From: Pseudomonas sp. GV085
GTDB lineage: Bacteria > Pseudomonadota > Gammaproteobacteria > Pseudomonadales > Pseudomonadaceae
Direction of reading: 5' to 3'
NCBI RefSeq assembly: GCF_003050925.1
Contig: NZ_QAOV01000001.1
Location: 124,001-188,000 of the forward strand
Length of the DNA stretch: 64,000 nt
The position numbers and the translations under genes were made by a program. Each line of letters begins with the position of its first letter. Positions within the stretch are counted from its first letter, which is position 1. The notes under the pieces are model-generated. The model had not been told where the DNA came from and made no database searches. It was given only the letters and a program-made list of their open reading frames with translations. Positions 56,115 to 64,000 of this stretch are shown here, one piece after another.

Positions 56115-58598
56115 TTAAAGAGTCCGGCACTGGGCGGCGGCGGTCTCGTAATACACCTGGGTATTGGCCTTGGCCGGCAGTTCGAAACGCAGTTCGCAGC
56201 GCTCCAGCCCCGGTGCGGTTATCCACAGGTCAGGGGTGTCCAGGGCGTTGGGCAGAAACACCAACCCCCCTTCTTGAGCGAGCGTGACGAACTCGCCGTT
56301 TGCGGTGCTGACCGTCGCGCCACGGGGCAGGGGGGTGCCGTTGTCGGTGGTGACTTTGAGCAAGGCTCGGCGGGTCAGCGTGACACCGAATGCAACCTTG
56401 TCGACGGCACCGCGCCCTGCGGAAACCATGGCCAGTCCGTTGTTGATGTCGAGGTTGCGTGGCAGCGAGCGGGTGTCGACTTCTACCGGGCTGCGACCAT
56501 AGGCGCTCACTTGAGGGACCACGGCGTGACCTTGCCAATCGGTCCAGACCGGACCACTGGGGGTCGAGACTTTGATGGCGCTCGTATCGCCTACCGAAAG
56601 CAGCGCGAAGGTGTCCCGCACGGCATATGGCGATAACGTCAAACCGTCGCCGTGCAGCACCGCGCCGCCACGCGCGCCAATCTGGTAACTGGAGCGTTCG
56701 GCATCGGAGCGGGTGTAGCTCAAGTCCAATTGGCTGTAGCGCGGCAGCAGGGAGACGCCCGCTGAGGACTGCACTTGTTTGTCGCGGGTGTCGTGCTCGA
56801 CGCCGACCCGGTAACTCAACTGGTCGTTGACCTGTTCGTTCAAGCCGACACCGCTGCGGTATTCGCCTGCGGAACTGCGTACCCAAGTGCGCGCCCGACG
56901 ATTTTCACCCAGCGGAATACTGAAACTCAGGTAAACGCTGTCGTCACTGCGTTGGGTGCCGCTGACTTGCCATTGCGCCGTGGCTGACACCGACACGCCG
57001 CCGACCTGTGTACCCCAGGATGCCAGGGCGCGGTTGCTGCTTTGTCCGTCGAATGCCGTTGAACGACTGAAGCCGCTGCTGAAGGCGCCAAGCCCGGGAG
57101 TCGACCAGGCCAGCGACAGGCTTTGCCGATCACGGTAACGCGACTGGCTGCGCTCGGACTGGGTATCGAACACGGCCTCCGACAGCTCGCGATAACCGAA
57201 GGTCCGGTGCGAAGCTCCGGCAGTGATCGACCACTGCTCACCCAGGCGTTGCGAAACATTCAGGTCGGCCTGAAGCCCTCTGTCGGCTTGGCGGGTGCTG
57301 GTGTCGGCCGCTTGCAGGGTGGTCTGGATCTGTGTGCCGGGCCCCGTCAGCAGGCCAAGACCTGCGCCCGCTGCACGGTAGTCGGCGGTCCCCGTGGCGC
57401 CGGCGCTGAGCAGGGCATACGGGTTGAGTGCTCCGCTCCAGCCGCCGCTGATCACCCATGGGTCGCCGCTCTGTGTCGCGCCGAGACTGCGTACCTGGCC
57501 TGCGGCCAACGAAAAGCCGGGAGCCGGCAGGCCAACGCCTAGCATGGCGACGGGGACCGTGAAGCGCTGCTCGCTGCCATCCACTTCCTGGACGGTGACT
57601 TCAACATCGGAGCGACTGTCGAGCCGACGCACGTTACTCAGGGAAAACGGCCCGGCCGGCACCACTGTCGAGTGGATCAGCGAACCGTTCTGGCGAATTT
57701 CGACCTGAGCCTGGCTGCGAGCAATCCCTTCGATGGGATTGCTTTGGCCTTCGACCTGAAGCGCCTGCTCGGTCATCACCTGGACGCCAGTGATCTGCGC
57801 GCCAGCCAGTACCGGGTTGTAGAGATTGACCTGACCCATTTGAAACACCGTTTCATGGCTGGCAAAGGTGCGCTGGGCATAGGCCGCCAGGTGAGTGGTG
57901 CTGGACACATCGTTCTGCCAGGTCTGCACCTGACGACTGCGCACAATCCAGTCGCCGGCATTGAACCCGACTTCGGTATTGGCCGAGAGGTAACGGTTCG
58001 ATTGATTGCCGTATTGGCTGTGGAGGCTGTTGACGTCGTAGTTGAACAACCCGGCGATACCGCCGGTTTGATAACCAGAGATATCCCGGACCGCCGGACG
58101 TATCGCCTGGGTGGGCACGATCAATGACAAGCCGAGGTTGGCCGGGTCCTGTTCGATTCGGGCTTGCGGCCAGGTGGCGAGTACATCGAAACAACCTTTG
58201 TCGTTGGCCGGGGTGGGTGGCACGGTCAGGTTTGCCGCATCGAGCAGGGCACGGTCAAAGCACGGAGCGCCTTCCTGGTTGAACGTGACGTCTACCCGGC
58301 CACGGCGCAGGCCATTGACCGTAAGGGTGATCGGATGTCGGCCAGCGGTGAAGCTTGGAGCAGCCAGCAGCAGGGTAGCGAGACTGGGGTCGATACCGCG
58401 TTGACTCAGCATTTTCTGGTCGAACGAAGTCAGCAACGAAGCATCATTGAGGTCTTCGGCACTGGCTTGAAGCCCTATCAGCACGTTGCTTAGCAGCAAC
58501 ACCATGCCGGTCCTGACTCGCGACAGATGTGGGGGCATGCTGGCCTGCCGAATCGCAGGCATGGCTTCGCCATCACGGTATTTCAATACGGTGTTCAT
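56115..58598 (-). CDS. Outer-membrane fimbrial usher (FimD/PapC family)
   Basis: 827 residues from MNTVLKYRDGEAM; an upstream in-frame start exists but lacks support. The signal segment is TGMVLLLSNVLIGLQASAED. The N-terminal usher domain (NGLRRGRVDVTFNQEGAPCFDRALLDAANL) is followed by the 24-strand barrel, with a plug-like region around VPAGPFSLSNVRRLDSRSDV. C-terminal domains end with a cysteine pair (LERCELRFELPAK ... AAAQC). It secretes and assembles the DUF1120 subunits delivered by the chaperone. Slightly shorter than FimD. Confidence 0.93.
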   Translation of the reverse strand: MNTVLKYRDGEAMPAIRQASMPPHLSRVRTGMVLLLSNVLIGLQASAEDLNDASLLTSFDQKMLSQRGIDPSLATLLLAAPSFTAGRHPITLTVNGLRRGRVDVTFNQEGAPCFDRALLDAANLTVPPTPANDKGCFDVLATWPQARIEQDPANLGLSLIVPTQAIRPAVRDISGYQTGGIAGLFNYDVNSLHSQYGNQSNRYLSANTEVGFNAGDWIVRSRQVQTWQNDVSSTTHLAAYAQRTFASHETVFQMGQVNLYNPVLAGAQITGVQVMTEQALQVEGQSNPIEGIARSQAQVEIRQNGSLIHSTVVPAGPFSLSNVRRLDSRSDVEVTVQEVDGSEQRFTVPVAMLGVGLPAPGFSLAAGQVRSLGATQSGDPWVISGGWSGALNPYALLSAGATGTADYRAAGAGLGLLTGPGTQIQTTLQAADTSTRQADRGLQADLNVSQRLGEQWSITAGASHRTFGYRELSEAVFDTQSERSQSRYRDRQSLSLAWSTPGLGAFSSGFSRSTAFDGQSSNRALASWGTQVGGVSVSATAQWQVSGTQRSDDSVYLSFSIPLGENRRARTWVRSSAGEYRSGVGLNEQVNDQLSYRVGVEHDTRDKQVQSSAGVSLLPRYSQLDLSYTRSDAERSSYQIGARGGAVLHGDGLTLSPYAVRDTFALLSVGDTSAIKVSTPSGPVWTDWQGHAVVPQVSAYGRSPVEVDTRSLPRNLDINNGLAMVSAGRGAVDKVAFGVTLTRRALLKVTTDNGTPLPRGATVSTANGEFVTLAQEGGLVFLPNALDTPDLWITAPGLERCELRFELPAKANTQVYYETAAAQCRTL

Positions 58599-58738
58599 GA
58601 GGCTCACTTGGGTTATGCCTGGGCGCCGGCTTGATCCGCTACGGCGTCCGTCACGCATGTGGTGACGGCAAAACAGGCCATCACGTTGAAATGTCGACGC
58701 CTGCTTTTCCCTGCACGGCGCTATCGGTGGTGTCGGTT

Positions 58739-59467
58739 CTAGGGGGCGAGCAGCGCGTCATAGGGAGGCACGGCAAAGCCATAGACCGTCGCGGGATGAA
58801 TTCGAACCTGGGTGGCAGCCTTTACGGGGACCGGAACGCTGATGTGGTCTCCAGGCAGTACGTAGGTTCGCGGTAGCATTGCACCGCTCCCGGAAGGCAA
58901 CAGTTGTACTTCCTGAGCCAGACGTACGACATAAGGTGTTTCGTTGCGTACGGTCAGTTGACCATCCAGCAGCGACCATTTCAGGTCGGTCCACGGCGTG
59001 CGGTTGGGCGCCAGGCCTGCGGGGTGAAGGATGACCGGCAGGTTCTGGCGCACCGTCACGCCCACACGGGCATGCCCGGCCTCGGGAGCAGATTTGCCTT
59101 GGGGGATGCCTTCAAAAATCACCCGCTTCAAACGCTGGGTGAGCAGGGGCTTTTCTGATTGCAGGATGAAGCGCACCAACTGCGTCCTGGAGGCTTCAAC
59201 GCGTGCCAAAGGTGGTGTCACGAACACCAAAGGCTCGGTGTCTTCGGGAATGTCTTCGAGGGTGACGTGCAGCAGCGCCAGGCTGCTATCGGTATTGGTC
59301 ACAGAGACAGCGGTTTCCCCGTTGGCTTCATTGACGATGACCACTGAAGTATCGGGCACCATGCCGTCGGCGTAGACCTGTGCGGTCCATAACAGAGCGC
59401 AGGCACCGATACCCGTATGGGTCAAACGGCGCACTTGCTTCAACAATATTGTCTTGATGTCTCTCAT
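58739..59467 (-). CDS. Periplasmic pilus chaperone (PapD-like)
   Basis: 242 residues from MRDIKTILLK with GGGAA upstream; the longer frame upstream is not used because the signal peptide (THTGIGACALLWTAQVYA) follows this start. Two Ig-like domains: SVVIVNEANGETAVSVTN, then TQLVRFILQSEKPLLTQRLKRVIFEGIP with the interactive strand, and the C-terminal domain RTPWTDLKWSLLDGQLTVRNETPYVV. First gene of the fimbrial cluster and divergent from the response-regulator gene. Confidence 0.92.
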   Translation of the reverse strand: MRDIKTILLKQVRRLTHTGIGACALLWTAQVYADGMVPDTSVVIVNEANGETAVSVTNTDSSLALLHVTLEDIPEDTEPLVFVTPPLARVEASRTQLVRFILQSEKPLLTQRLKRVIFEGIPQGKSAPEAGHARVGVTVRQNLPVILHPAGLAPNRTPWTDLKWSLLDGQLTVRNETPYVVRLAQEVQLLPSGSGAMLPRTYVLPGDHISVPVPVKAATQVRIHPATVYGFAVPPYDALLAP

Positions 59468-59927
59468 TGAAATTCCCGGATAAAAGACCGTTGGCATGGC
59501 TCGGAACACAGGTAGTGCAGGGATTGCGTGGGCAAGCATGCAGTGCGCTGGGTAATGGGTGTTCGATCGTCAGTCAGCCAGTGAGCGCAGTTCTGTACAG
59601 GTACGGCGGGGCAAATTGGCAGGCCGCAATTTAGCGGGCAGGCGGAGCGGGAGGAATGCAACTAATACGAAAAGAGAGGGGGGCGTGTATGAAAGAGTGT
59701 TGCGGACTACGTAGCGGTTTCTAACGAGCAATCCTTTGGTTGTAGTCCTTCTGTGTAGTCCTCCGCGTGCTGCGTCGTAGGAACCATCTTTTTAATAGGT
59801 GGGCAAAGAATCAGCCCATTGAATACATTGAGGGTGCGACGTTAGAGGTTTTTTCGGGGCGTTGTGGAATGGGTAAGAACGGCGCTATTTTCCGCGCCTT
59901 CGCGCCACAAACAGAAGGTATCCCACA
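59468..59927. promoter_or_regulatory. Divergent region between the chaperone and response-regulator genes
   Basis: 460 bp, AT-richer than the genes around it and without a supported ORF. GGACTAC occurs at 59704-59710. Its complement GTAGTCC occurs at 59742-59748 and 59755-59761, so one inverted and two direct copies lie within 58 bp, the direct copies 13 bp apart. This is a plausible operator for the adjacent regulator. Confidence 0.5.
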
Positions 59928-60554
59928 ATGCGAGTCGTTATTGCTGACGACCACTCCGTCGTTCGTGTCGGGCTGCGCATACTCATCAACGCCAGTCGAC
60001 GATGTGTGATCGTCGGTGAGGCCGACAGTGCCGACAGCCTGATGAATCTGCTTTCAAGCACGCCCTGCGACCTGCTGATCACGGATTTCTCCATGCCGGG
60101 GGGGCAGCAGGCCGATGGCTTGAAAATGTTGAGTACGATTCAGCGCCATTACCCGGCCTTGCCGATCATTCTGGTGACGATGTTTACCAGTGTGGCGACG
60201 GCAAGGGCTGCGTTGGCTCAAGGGGTAATGGCCGTCGTCGCCAAAACCGCATCGGCGAAGGAGCTGCCCCTGGCAATCAATGCGGTGCTGGAAGGGCGCC
60301 GCTACCTCAGCGAGTCCCTGCGCACGCTGCTGGCCAACACCCGCAATCAGCTGCACGAATCGCCACTGTCAGCCAAGGAATATGAAGTGGTCCGAATGCT
60401 CGCCAGTGGCATGACCGTCAGCGAAATCGCCATTCATTTCAAACGCAGCGTGTCGACCATCAGTAAGCAAAAGAACATGGCCATGCACCGGTTGGGTATT
60501 TCCACGGACGTTGATCTTTTTTCCTACGCCCGGGACAGTGGAATGTCGTACTGA
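59928..60554 (+). CDS. NarL/FixJ-family response regulator (LuxR-type HTH)
   Basis: 208 residues. The receiver domain has acidic pocket D7/D8, phospho-acceptor D53 (LLITDFSMP), T84 and K106 (VVAKTASAKEL), all in place. The C-terminal LuxR helix-turn-helix is SAKEYEVVRMLASGMTVSEIAIHFKRSVSTISKQK (about residues 146-180). RcsB/FimZ-like regulators with this layout often control fimbriae. It is divergent from the chaperone-usher operon. No sensor kinase is nearby. Confidence 0.92.
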   Translation: MRVVIADDHSVVRVGLRILINASRRCVIVGEADSADSLMNLLSSTPCDLLITDFSMPGGQQADGLKMLSTIQRHYPALPIILVTMFTSVATARAALAQGVMAVVAKTASAKELPLAINAVLEGRRYLSESLRTLLANTRNQLHESPLSAKEYEVVRMLASGMTVSEIAIHFKRSVSTISKQKNMAMHRLGISTDVDLFSYARDSGMSY

Positions 60555-60674
60555 AATGGCAGGAATAATCATCGCGTTATTTTCGTCATGAATGCCGATA
60601 GTGTTCGGTGCATTTGCAGACTATCGTGCAGGCAATCTTTCGAAGCCATCATGCAAATTCTGGGGAACCCGCAA

Positions 60675-61145
60675 ATGAGTGAAGCCCATAGCGCCTTGAT
60701 CACCCGTTTCTACCAGGCTTTCCAGCGCCTGGATGCCGAAGCCATGGCTGCCTGCTACACCGATGATGTGGTGTTCAGCGACCCGGCGTTCGGCGAGCTT
60801 AGCGGTCGCGATGCCGGTGACATGTGGCGCATGCTGACCACTCGGGCCAAAGATTTTTCCCTGACTTTCGATCATGTTCACGCCGATGAGCGCACCGGTG
60901 GTGCCCATTGGGTTGCGACCTATCTGTTCAGCCAGACCGGCAACATCGTGGTCAACGATATCCAGGCGCGTTTCGTCTTTCGTGATGGCAAGATCTGCGA
61001 GCATCATGACCGTTTTGATCTGTGGGCCTGGTCGCGTCAGGCGCTGGGTTTCAAAGGTCTGCTGCTGGGCTGGACGCCACTGGTGCGCAACGCCGTTCGC
61101 GCCCAGGCATTGAAGGGGCTGAAGGCATTCCAGGCCAGTCGCTGA
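60675..61145 (+). CDS. NTF2/SnoaL-like family protein
   Basis: 156 residues from [25 protein letters not shown] is upstream, and earlier in-frame starts lack a good site. The pattern [29 protein letters not shown], then [25 protein letters not shown], is typical of the SnoaL/ketosteroid-isomerase-like fold. The C-terminal [27 protein letters not shown] is amphipathic. No catalytic assignment. Confidence 0.83.
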   Translation: MSEAHSALITRFYQAFQRLDAEAMAACYTDDVVFSDPAFGELSGRDAGDMWRMLTTRAKDFSLTFDHVHADERTGGAHWVATYLFSQTGNIVVNDIQARFVFRDGKICEHHDRFDLWAWSRQALGFKGLLLGWTPLVRNAVRAQALKGLKAFQASR

Positions 61146-61185
61146 TAAGATCGCGGCCTGTTTTCCCTCAAGCCCGGATCGTTAC

Positions 61186-61506
61186 GTGACCACCCTCAGC
61201 GAAAGCCCTGTCGACGCCGACACCTGCGCGAGCAAAACCTGGTTCGTCTACCTCGTTCGCGCGGCCAACGGTTCGCTCTATTGTGGGATCAGCGATGATC
61301 CCGTGCGTCGCTTCGCCAAGCATCAAAGCGGCAAGGGCGCACGATTCTTTCTCTCCAGCCCGGCCATGGCCCTGGTCTACACCGAACGTTGTCGCGACAA
61401 AAGCGATGCGTTGCGTCAGGAACGGCTGATCAAAAAACTCAAAAAGAGTGCCAAGGAATGCCTGGTGGCGAACGCAGCGAGCGCCGTCTCTGGCTTATCA
61501 CTCTGA
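61186..61506 (+). CDS. GIY-YIG nuclease-domain protein (UPF0213/YhbQ-like)
   Basis: 106 residues from a GTG start. The GIY-YIG core is [35 protein letters not shown], with the catalytic Tyr and Arg, and Glu in [12 protein letters not shown]. The short single-domain form resembles YhbQ, linked in E. coli to DNA maintenance. The N-terminal 15 residues are unstructured and not conserved in my memory. Stands between the NTF2-like and GST-like genes. Confidence 0.92.
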   Translation: MTTLSESPVDADTCASKTWFVYLVRAANGSLYCGISDDPVRRFAKHQSGKGARFFLSSPAMALVYTERCRDKSDALRQERLIKKLKKSAKECLVANAASAVSGLSL

Positions 61507-61594
61507 CTGATCAGTTCCCATCAGGCAGATCTGTAGGCTGCCAGCTGATTGCGCGCTAAGCTGCAGGTTACTGATCCTTGCGGCGGAGCCGAGC

Positions 61595-62530
61595 ATGTCC
61601 GAGTTGATTCTGCATCATTACCCGACGTCCCCCTTTGCCGAAAAGGCCCGCCTGTTGCTGGGCTTCAAGGGCTTGTCCTGGCGCTCGGTGAAGATCTCGC
61701 CAGTGATGCCCAAACCGGATCTCACGGCGCTGACCGGTGGCTACCGCAAGACACCGGTGTTGCAGGTCGGTGCAGATATCTATTGCGACACGGCATTGAT
61801 TGCCCGGCGACTGGAACAGGAAAAAGCCTTGCCGGCGTTCTTCCCTGAGGGTCAGGAAATGATCGCCGCGTCATTTGCAGCCTGGGCCGACTCAGTGGTG
61901 TTCCAGCATGCGGTCAGCCTGGTGTTCCAGCCGGAATCGATAGCGGTGCGCTTTGGCAATTTGTCGCCGGAAGCGATCAAGGCGTTTCTGGCCGACCGCG
62001 CCGGTTTGTTCAGTGGTGGTAGTGCGACAAAACTGTCCGCCGAGCAGGCCAAACACCAGTGGCCAACGATCATGTCTCGCCTGGAACAACAGTTGCAGCG
62101 CGAAGAAGGCGATTACCTGTTTGGCGAACCGTCGATTGCCGACTTCGCCTTGGCTCATTCACTGTGGTTTCTCAAGGCGACGCCGGTCACGGCACCCTTG
62201 GTCGATGCTTATCCGGCGGTTGCCGCCTGGCATGCAAGGGTATTGGGCTTCGGTCATGGCGCGTCCAGCGAGATGAGCTCCGAGGAGGCTCTGGCAGTGG
62301 CGCGCACGTCCACGCCAGCGGCTCTGCCGGATGAGCAGTTCGTCGATCCCAACGGGTTCACGGCGGGGCAACAGGTAGTGATCGCGGCCACGGACTATGG
62401 CGTTGATCCGGTGGCGGGGGAGTTGTTGTTTGCCGGCAGCGAAGAGCTGATCGTACGGCGCAAGGACGAGCGTGGCGGTGTGGTGCATGTGCACTTCCCG
62501 CGGTTTGGTTTTCGTATTGAAGCCATCTGA
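61595..62530 (+). CDS. Glutathione S-transferase family protein with C-terminal extension
   Basis: 311 residues. N-terminal thioredoxin-like domain MSELILHHYPTSPFAEKARLLLGFKGLSW, with GGYRKTPVLQVGADIYCDTALIARRLE as the glutathione site. The alpha-helical C-terminal domain ends near residue 220. About 90 extra residues (EEALAVARTSTPAALPDEQF to GFRIEAI) form a beta-rich tail with DPNGFTAGQQVVIAATDYG. Ordinary GSTs are about 200-230 residues. Function of the extra domain unknown. Confidence 0.88.
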   Translation: MSELILHHYPTSPFAEKARLLLGFKGLSWRSVKISPVMPKPDLTALTGGYRKTPVLQVGADIYCDTALIARRLEQEKALPAFFPEGQEMIAASFAAWADSVVFQHAVSLVFQPESIAVRFGNLSPEAIKAFLADRAGLFSGGSATKLSAEQAKHQWPTIMSRLEQQLQREEGDYLFGEPSIADFALAHSLWFLKATPVTAPLVDAYPAVAAWHARVLGFGHGASSEMSSEEALAVARTSTPAALPDEQFVDPNGFTAGQQVVIAATDYGVDPVAGELLFAGSEELIVRRKDERGGVVHVHFPRFGFRIEAI

Positions 62531-62539
62531 CGCACACTT

Positions 62540-62631
62540 GTGGCGAGGGAGCTTGCTCCCGTCGGGTCGCGAAGCGGCCCTCTGAAGAGGGACTGCTGCG
62601 CAGTCCAGCGGGAGCAAGCTCCCTCGCCACA
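62540..62631. repeat. Inverted repeat, GGCGAGGGAGCTTGCTCCC family
   Basis: GTGGCGAGGGAGCTTGCTCCC and inverted GGGAGCAAGCTCCCTCGCCAC, with an inner GACTGC-TGC-GCAGTC hairpin. It is a third repeat family, different in sequence from the other elements. It lies between the convergent GST-like and glutaredoxin-like genes. Confidence 0.88.
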
Positions 62632-62653
62632 CGGATTGTGTGAAGCCGATCAG

Positions 62654-63004
62654 TTATTTCAGCGCCGCCAGAATCGCATCCGGGTCATACCCGCGAATCA
62701 GCGTCCCGTTCACATCGATGATTGGAATGCCACCACCGCCCAGTGCCTGATAGTCCGCGCGCGCGACGGCGTCTTTCTCGATATCGAATGCCTTGTACGG
62801 AATGCCTTTCTGATCGAGAAAGCGCCGGGTCAGCTTGCAGTAACCACACCATTCGGTGGCGTAGAGCACGACGTTGGCCTGGGCCTGCGTCTGTGCAGGT
62901 ACCACTTGCGAAGGGTTGAACACCCGCTCGATCTTGCCCCAGTTCTGGTAAGCCACGACCACCAGCAGGATCAGCAGGAATTTTTTCAGCACGCCGCCGA
63001 GCAT
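62654..63004 (-). CDS. Glutaredoxin-like protein with N-terminal membrane anchor
   Basis: 116 residues. A hydrophobic N-terminus (FLLILLVVVAYQNW) is followed by a thioredoxin-fold domain with the active-site motif EWCGYCK (CxxC) and cis-proline segment GGGGIPIIDVNGTLIRGYD. Start ATG overlaps the stop of the preceding yejK gene by one base (TGATG). Likely a membrane-anchored thiol oxidoreductase; which face of the membrane is not certain. Confidence 0.88.
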   Translation of the reverse strand: MLGGVLKKFLLILLVVVAYQNWGKIERVFNPSQVVPAQTQAQANVVLYATEWCGYCKLTRRFLDQKGIPYKAFDIEKDAVARADYQALGGGGIPIIDVNGTLIRGYDPDAILAALK

Positions 63005-64000
63005 CAGTTGCGACGCTTCAACTGATCGGTGAGCGAAGTGGGCAGGCCCTTGATGATCAACGTGCCGGCTTCTTCGTCGTACTCGATCTTCGATCCCAGC
63101 AGGTGCGCTTCGAAACTGATCGACAGGCCTTCGGAGCGGCCGGTGAAACGGCGGAACTGGTTCAGGGTGCGTTTGTCAGCCGGGATTTCCGGCGACAGGC
63201 CGTAATCCTTGTTGCGGATGTGATCGTAGAAGGCCTTCGGGCGTTCTTCGTCGATCAGTCCCGACAACTCTTCCAGACCCATTGGTTCGCCGAGTTTGGC
63301 CTGGCTGCTGGCGTAATCCACCAGGGTCTTGGTCTTCTCGCGTGCGTCGTCTTCCGGCAGGTCTTCGCTTTCGACGAAATCACTGAAGGCTTTGAGCAGG
63401 GTGCGGGTTTCACCGGGACCGTCGACGCCTTCCTGGCAGCCAATGAAGTCGCGGAAATACTCCGAAACCTTTTTGCCGTTCTTGCCTTTGATGAACGAAA
63501 TGTACTGCTTGGATTGTTTGTTGTTCTGCCACTCGGAAACATTGATCCGCGCGGCCAGGTGCAACTGGCCAAGGTCCAGGTGACGGGACGGGGTCACGTC
63601 CAGTTCGTCGGTCACGGCCACGCCTTCACTGTGGTGCAGCAGGGCGATGGCCAGGTAGTCGGTCATGCCTTGCTGATAGTGCGCGAACAGCACATGGCCG
63701 CCGACCGACAGGTTCGACTCCTCCATCAGTTTTTGCAGGTGCTCGACCGCCACTCGGCTGAATGCGGTGAAATCCTGGCTGCCCTCCAGGTACTCCTTCA
63801 GCCAGCCGCTGAACGGGAACGCGCCGGATTCCGGATGGAACAGGCCCCAGGCTTTACCCTGTTTGGCGTTATAGCTTTCGTTGAGGTCGGCGAGCATGTT
63901 CTCGATGGCCGCGGACTCAGCCAGTTCAGAGTCACGGGCGTGGAGAACCGCAGGTGTGCCGTCGGGTTTTTTGTCGATCAGGTGGACGATGCAATGACGG
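63004..64000 (-). CDS. yejK: Nucleoid-associated protein YejK/NdpA (5' end just outside window)
   Basis: 331 residues are visible, starting [20 protein letters not shown]; the family begins [17 protein letters not shown], so only about three codons are missing. The 37-kDa nucleoid-associated protein family binds DNA broadly. Blocks: [44 protein letters not shown], and the C-terminal [22 protein letters not shown]. Overlaps the glutaredoxin-like gene by one base. Confidence 0.94.
   Translation of the reverse strand, partial: RHCIVHLIDKKPDGTPAVLHARDSELAESAAIENMLADLNESYNAKQGKAWGLFHPESGAFPFSGWLKEYLEGSQDFTAFSRVAVEHLQKLMEESNLSVGGHVLFAHYQQGMTDYLAIALLHHSEGVAVTDELDVTPSRHLDLGQLHLAARINVSEWQNNKQSKQYISFIKGKNGKKVSEYFRDFIGCQEGVDGPGETRTLLKAFSDFVESEDLPEDDAREKTKTLVDYASSQAKLGEPMGLEELSGLIDEERPKAFYDHIRNKDYGLSPEIPADKRTLNQFRRFTGRSEGLSISFEAHLLGSKIEYDEEAGTLIIKGLPTSLTDQLKRRN

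Overview
The window looks like chromosomal DNA of a fluorescent Pseudomonas (P. fluorescens group). Three things support this: high GC with Pseudomonas codon use, a complete twelve-gene alginate operon in the P. aeruginosa order, and many copies of the palindromic REP elements typical of this group (GTAGGAGCGAGCCTGCTCGCGATGG-type, GCTGCGATCTTTTGATC-type and GGCGAGGGAGCTTGCTCCC-type). The dauT-dauR-dauA-dauB-rhlB-esterase order also matches my memory of the PA3865-PA3859 region of P. aeruginosa. No rRNA, tRNA, insertion sequence, prophage or CRISPR array was recognised.

Layout. 1-3.1 kb: an RND efflux pair (membrane fusion protein plus the N-terminal two thirds of the permease, cut by the window edge). 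3.3-9.5 kb: a LysR regulator divergent from an outer-membrane-factor / FUSC / DUF1656 / HlyD operon resembling AaeXAB aromatic-acid efflux. 9.5-11.5 kb: a SnoaL-like protein, a short-chain dehydrogenase and an unknown membrane protein. 11.5-17.3 kb: two tandem RHS/TccC-like toxin genes with nearly the same N-terminal body but unrelated AT-rich C-terminal domains. One carries an HExxH...GTxD aspzincin-like peptidase signature and the other a minimal protein-kinase signature. 17.3-34.1 kb: the alginate operon algD-8-44-K-E-G-X-L-I-J-F-A on the minus strand. It covers precursor synthesis (AlgA, AlgD), polymerisation (Alg8/Alg44 with c-di-GMP-binding PilZ), the periplasmic scaffold, epimerase, lyase and acetylation proteins (AlgK, G, X, L, I, J, F) and export (AlgE). 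About 0.8 kb of gene-poor DNA lies upstream of algD.

34.9-40.2 kb: yaaA, a polysaccharide-deacetylase-like protein, a PIN-PhoH ATPase, and moaC-moaD-moaE for molybdopterin. 40.4-44.3 kb: the D-arginine catabolism set dauT and dauBAR, with a shared upstream motif. 44.4-46.7 kb: an RhlB-type helicase and a carboxylesterase. 46.8-51.4 kb: aapJQMP general amino-acid ABC transporter behind a sigma-54-like promoter. 51.5-53.5 kb: a FadR-type regulator overlapping a CynX/NimT-family MFS transporter. 53.5-59.5 kb: a chaperone-usher cluster with DUF1120-type subunits, divergent from a NarL/FixJ response regulator at 59.9 kb. 60.6-64 kb: NTF2-like, GIY-YIG, GST-like, glutaredoxin-like and YejK proteins.

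The most interesting items are the paired TccC-like toxins with different effector ends, a REP pair translated in frame inside the 5' end of algK, REPs in four alginate-operon junctions, and several candidate regulatory sites. All function calls come from reading motifs and remembered family features; no database search was run.
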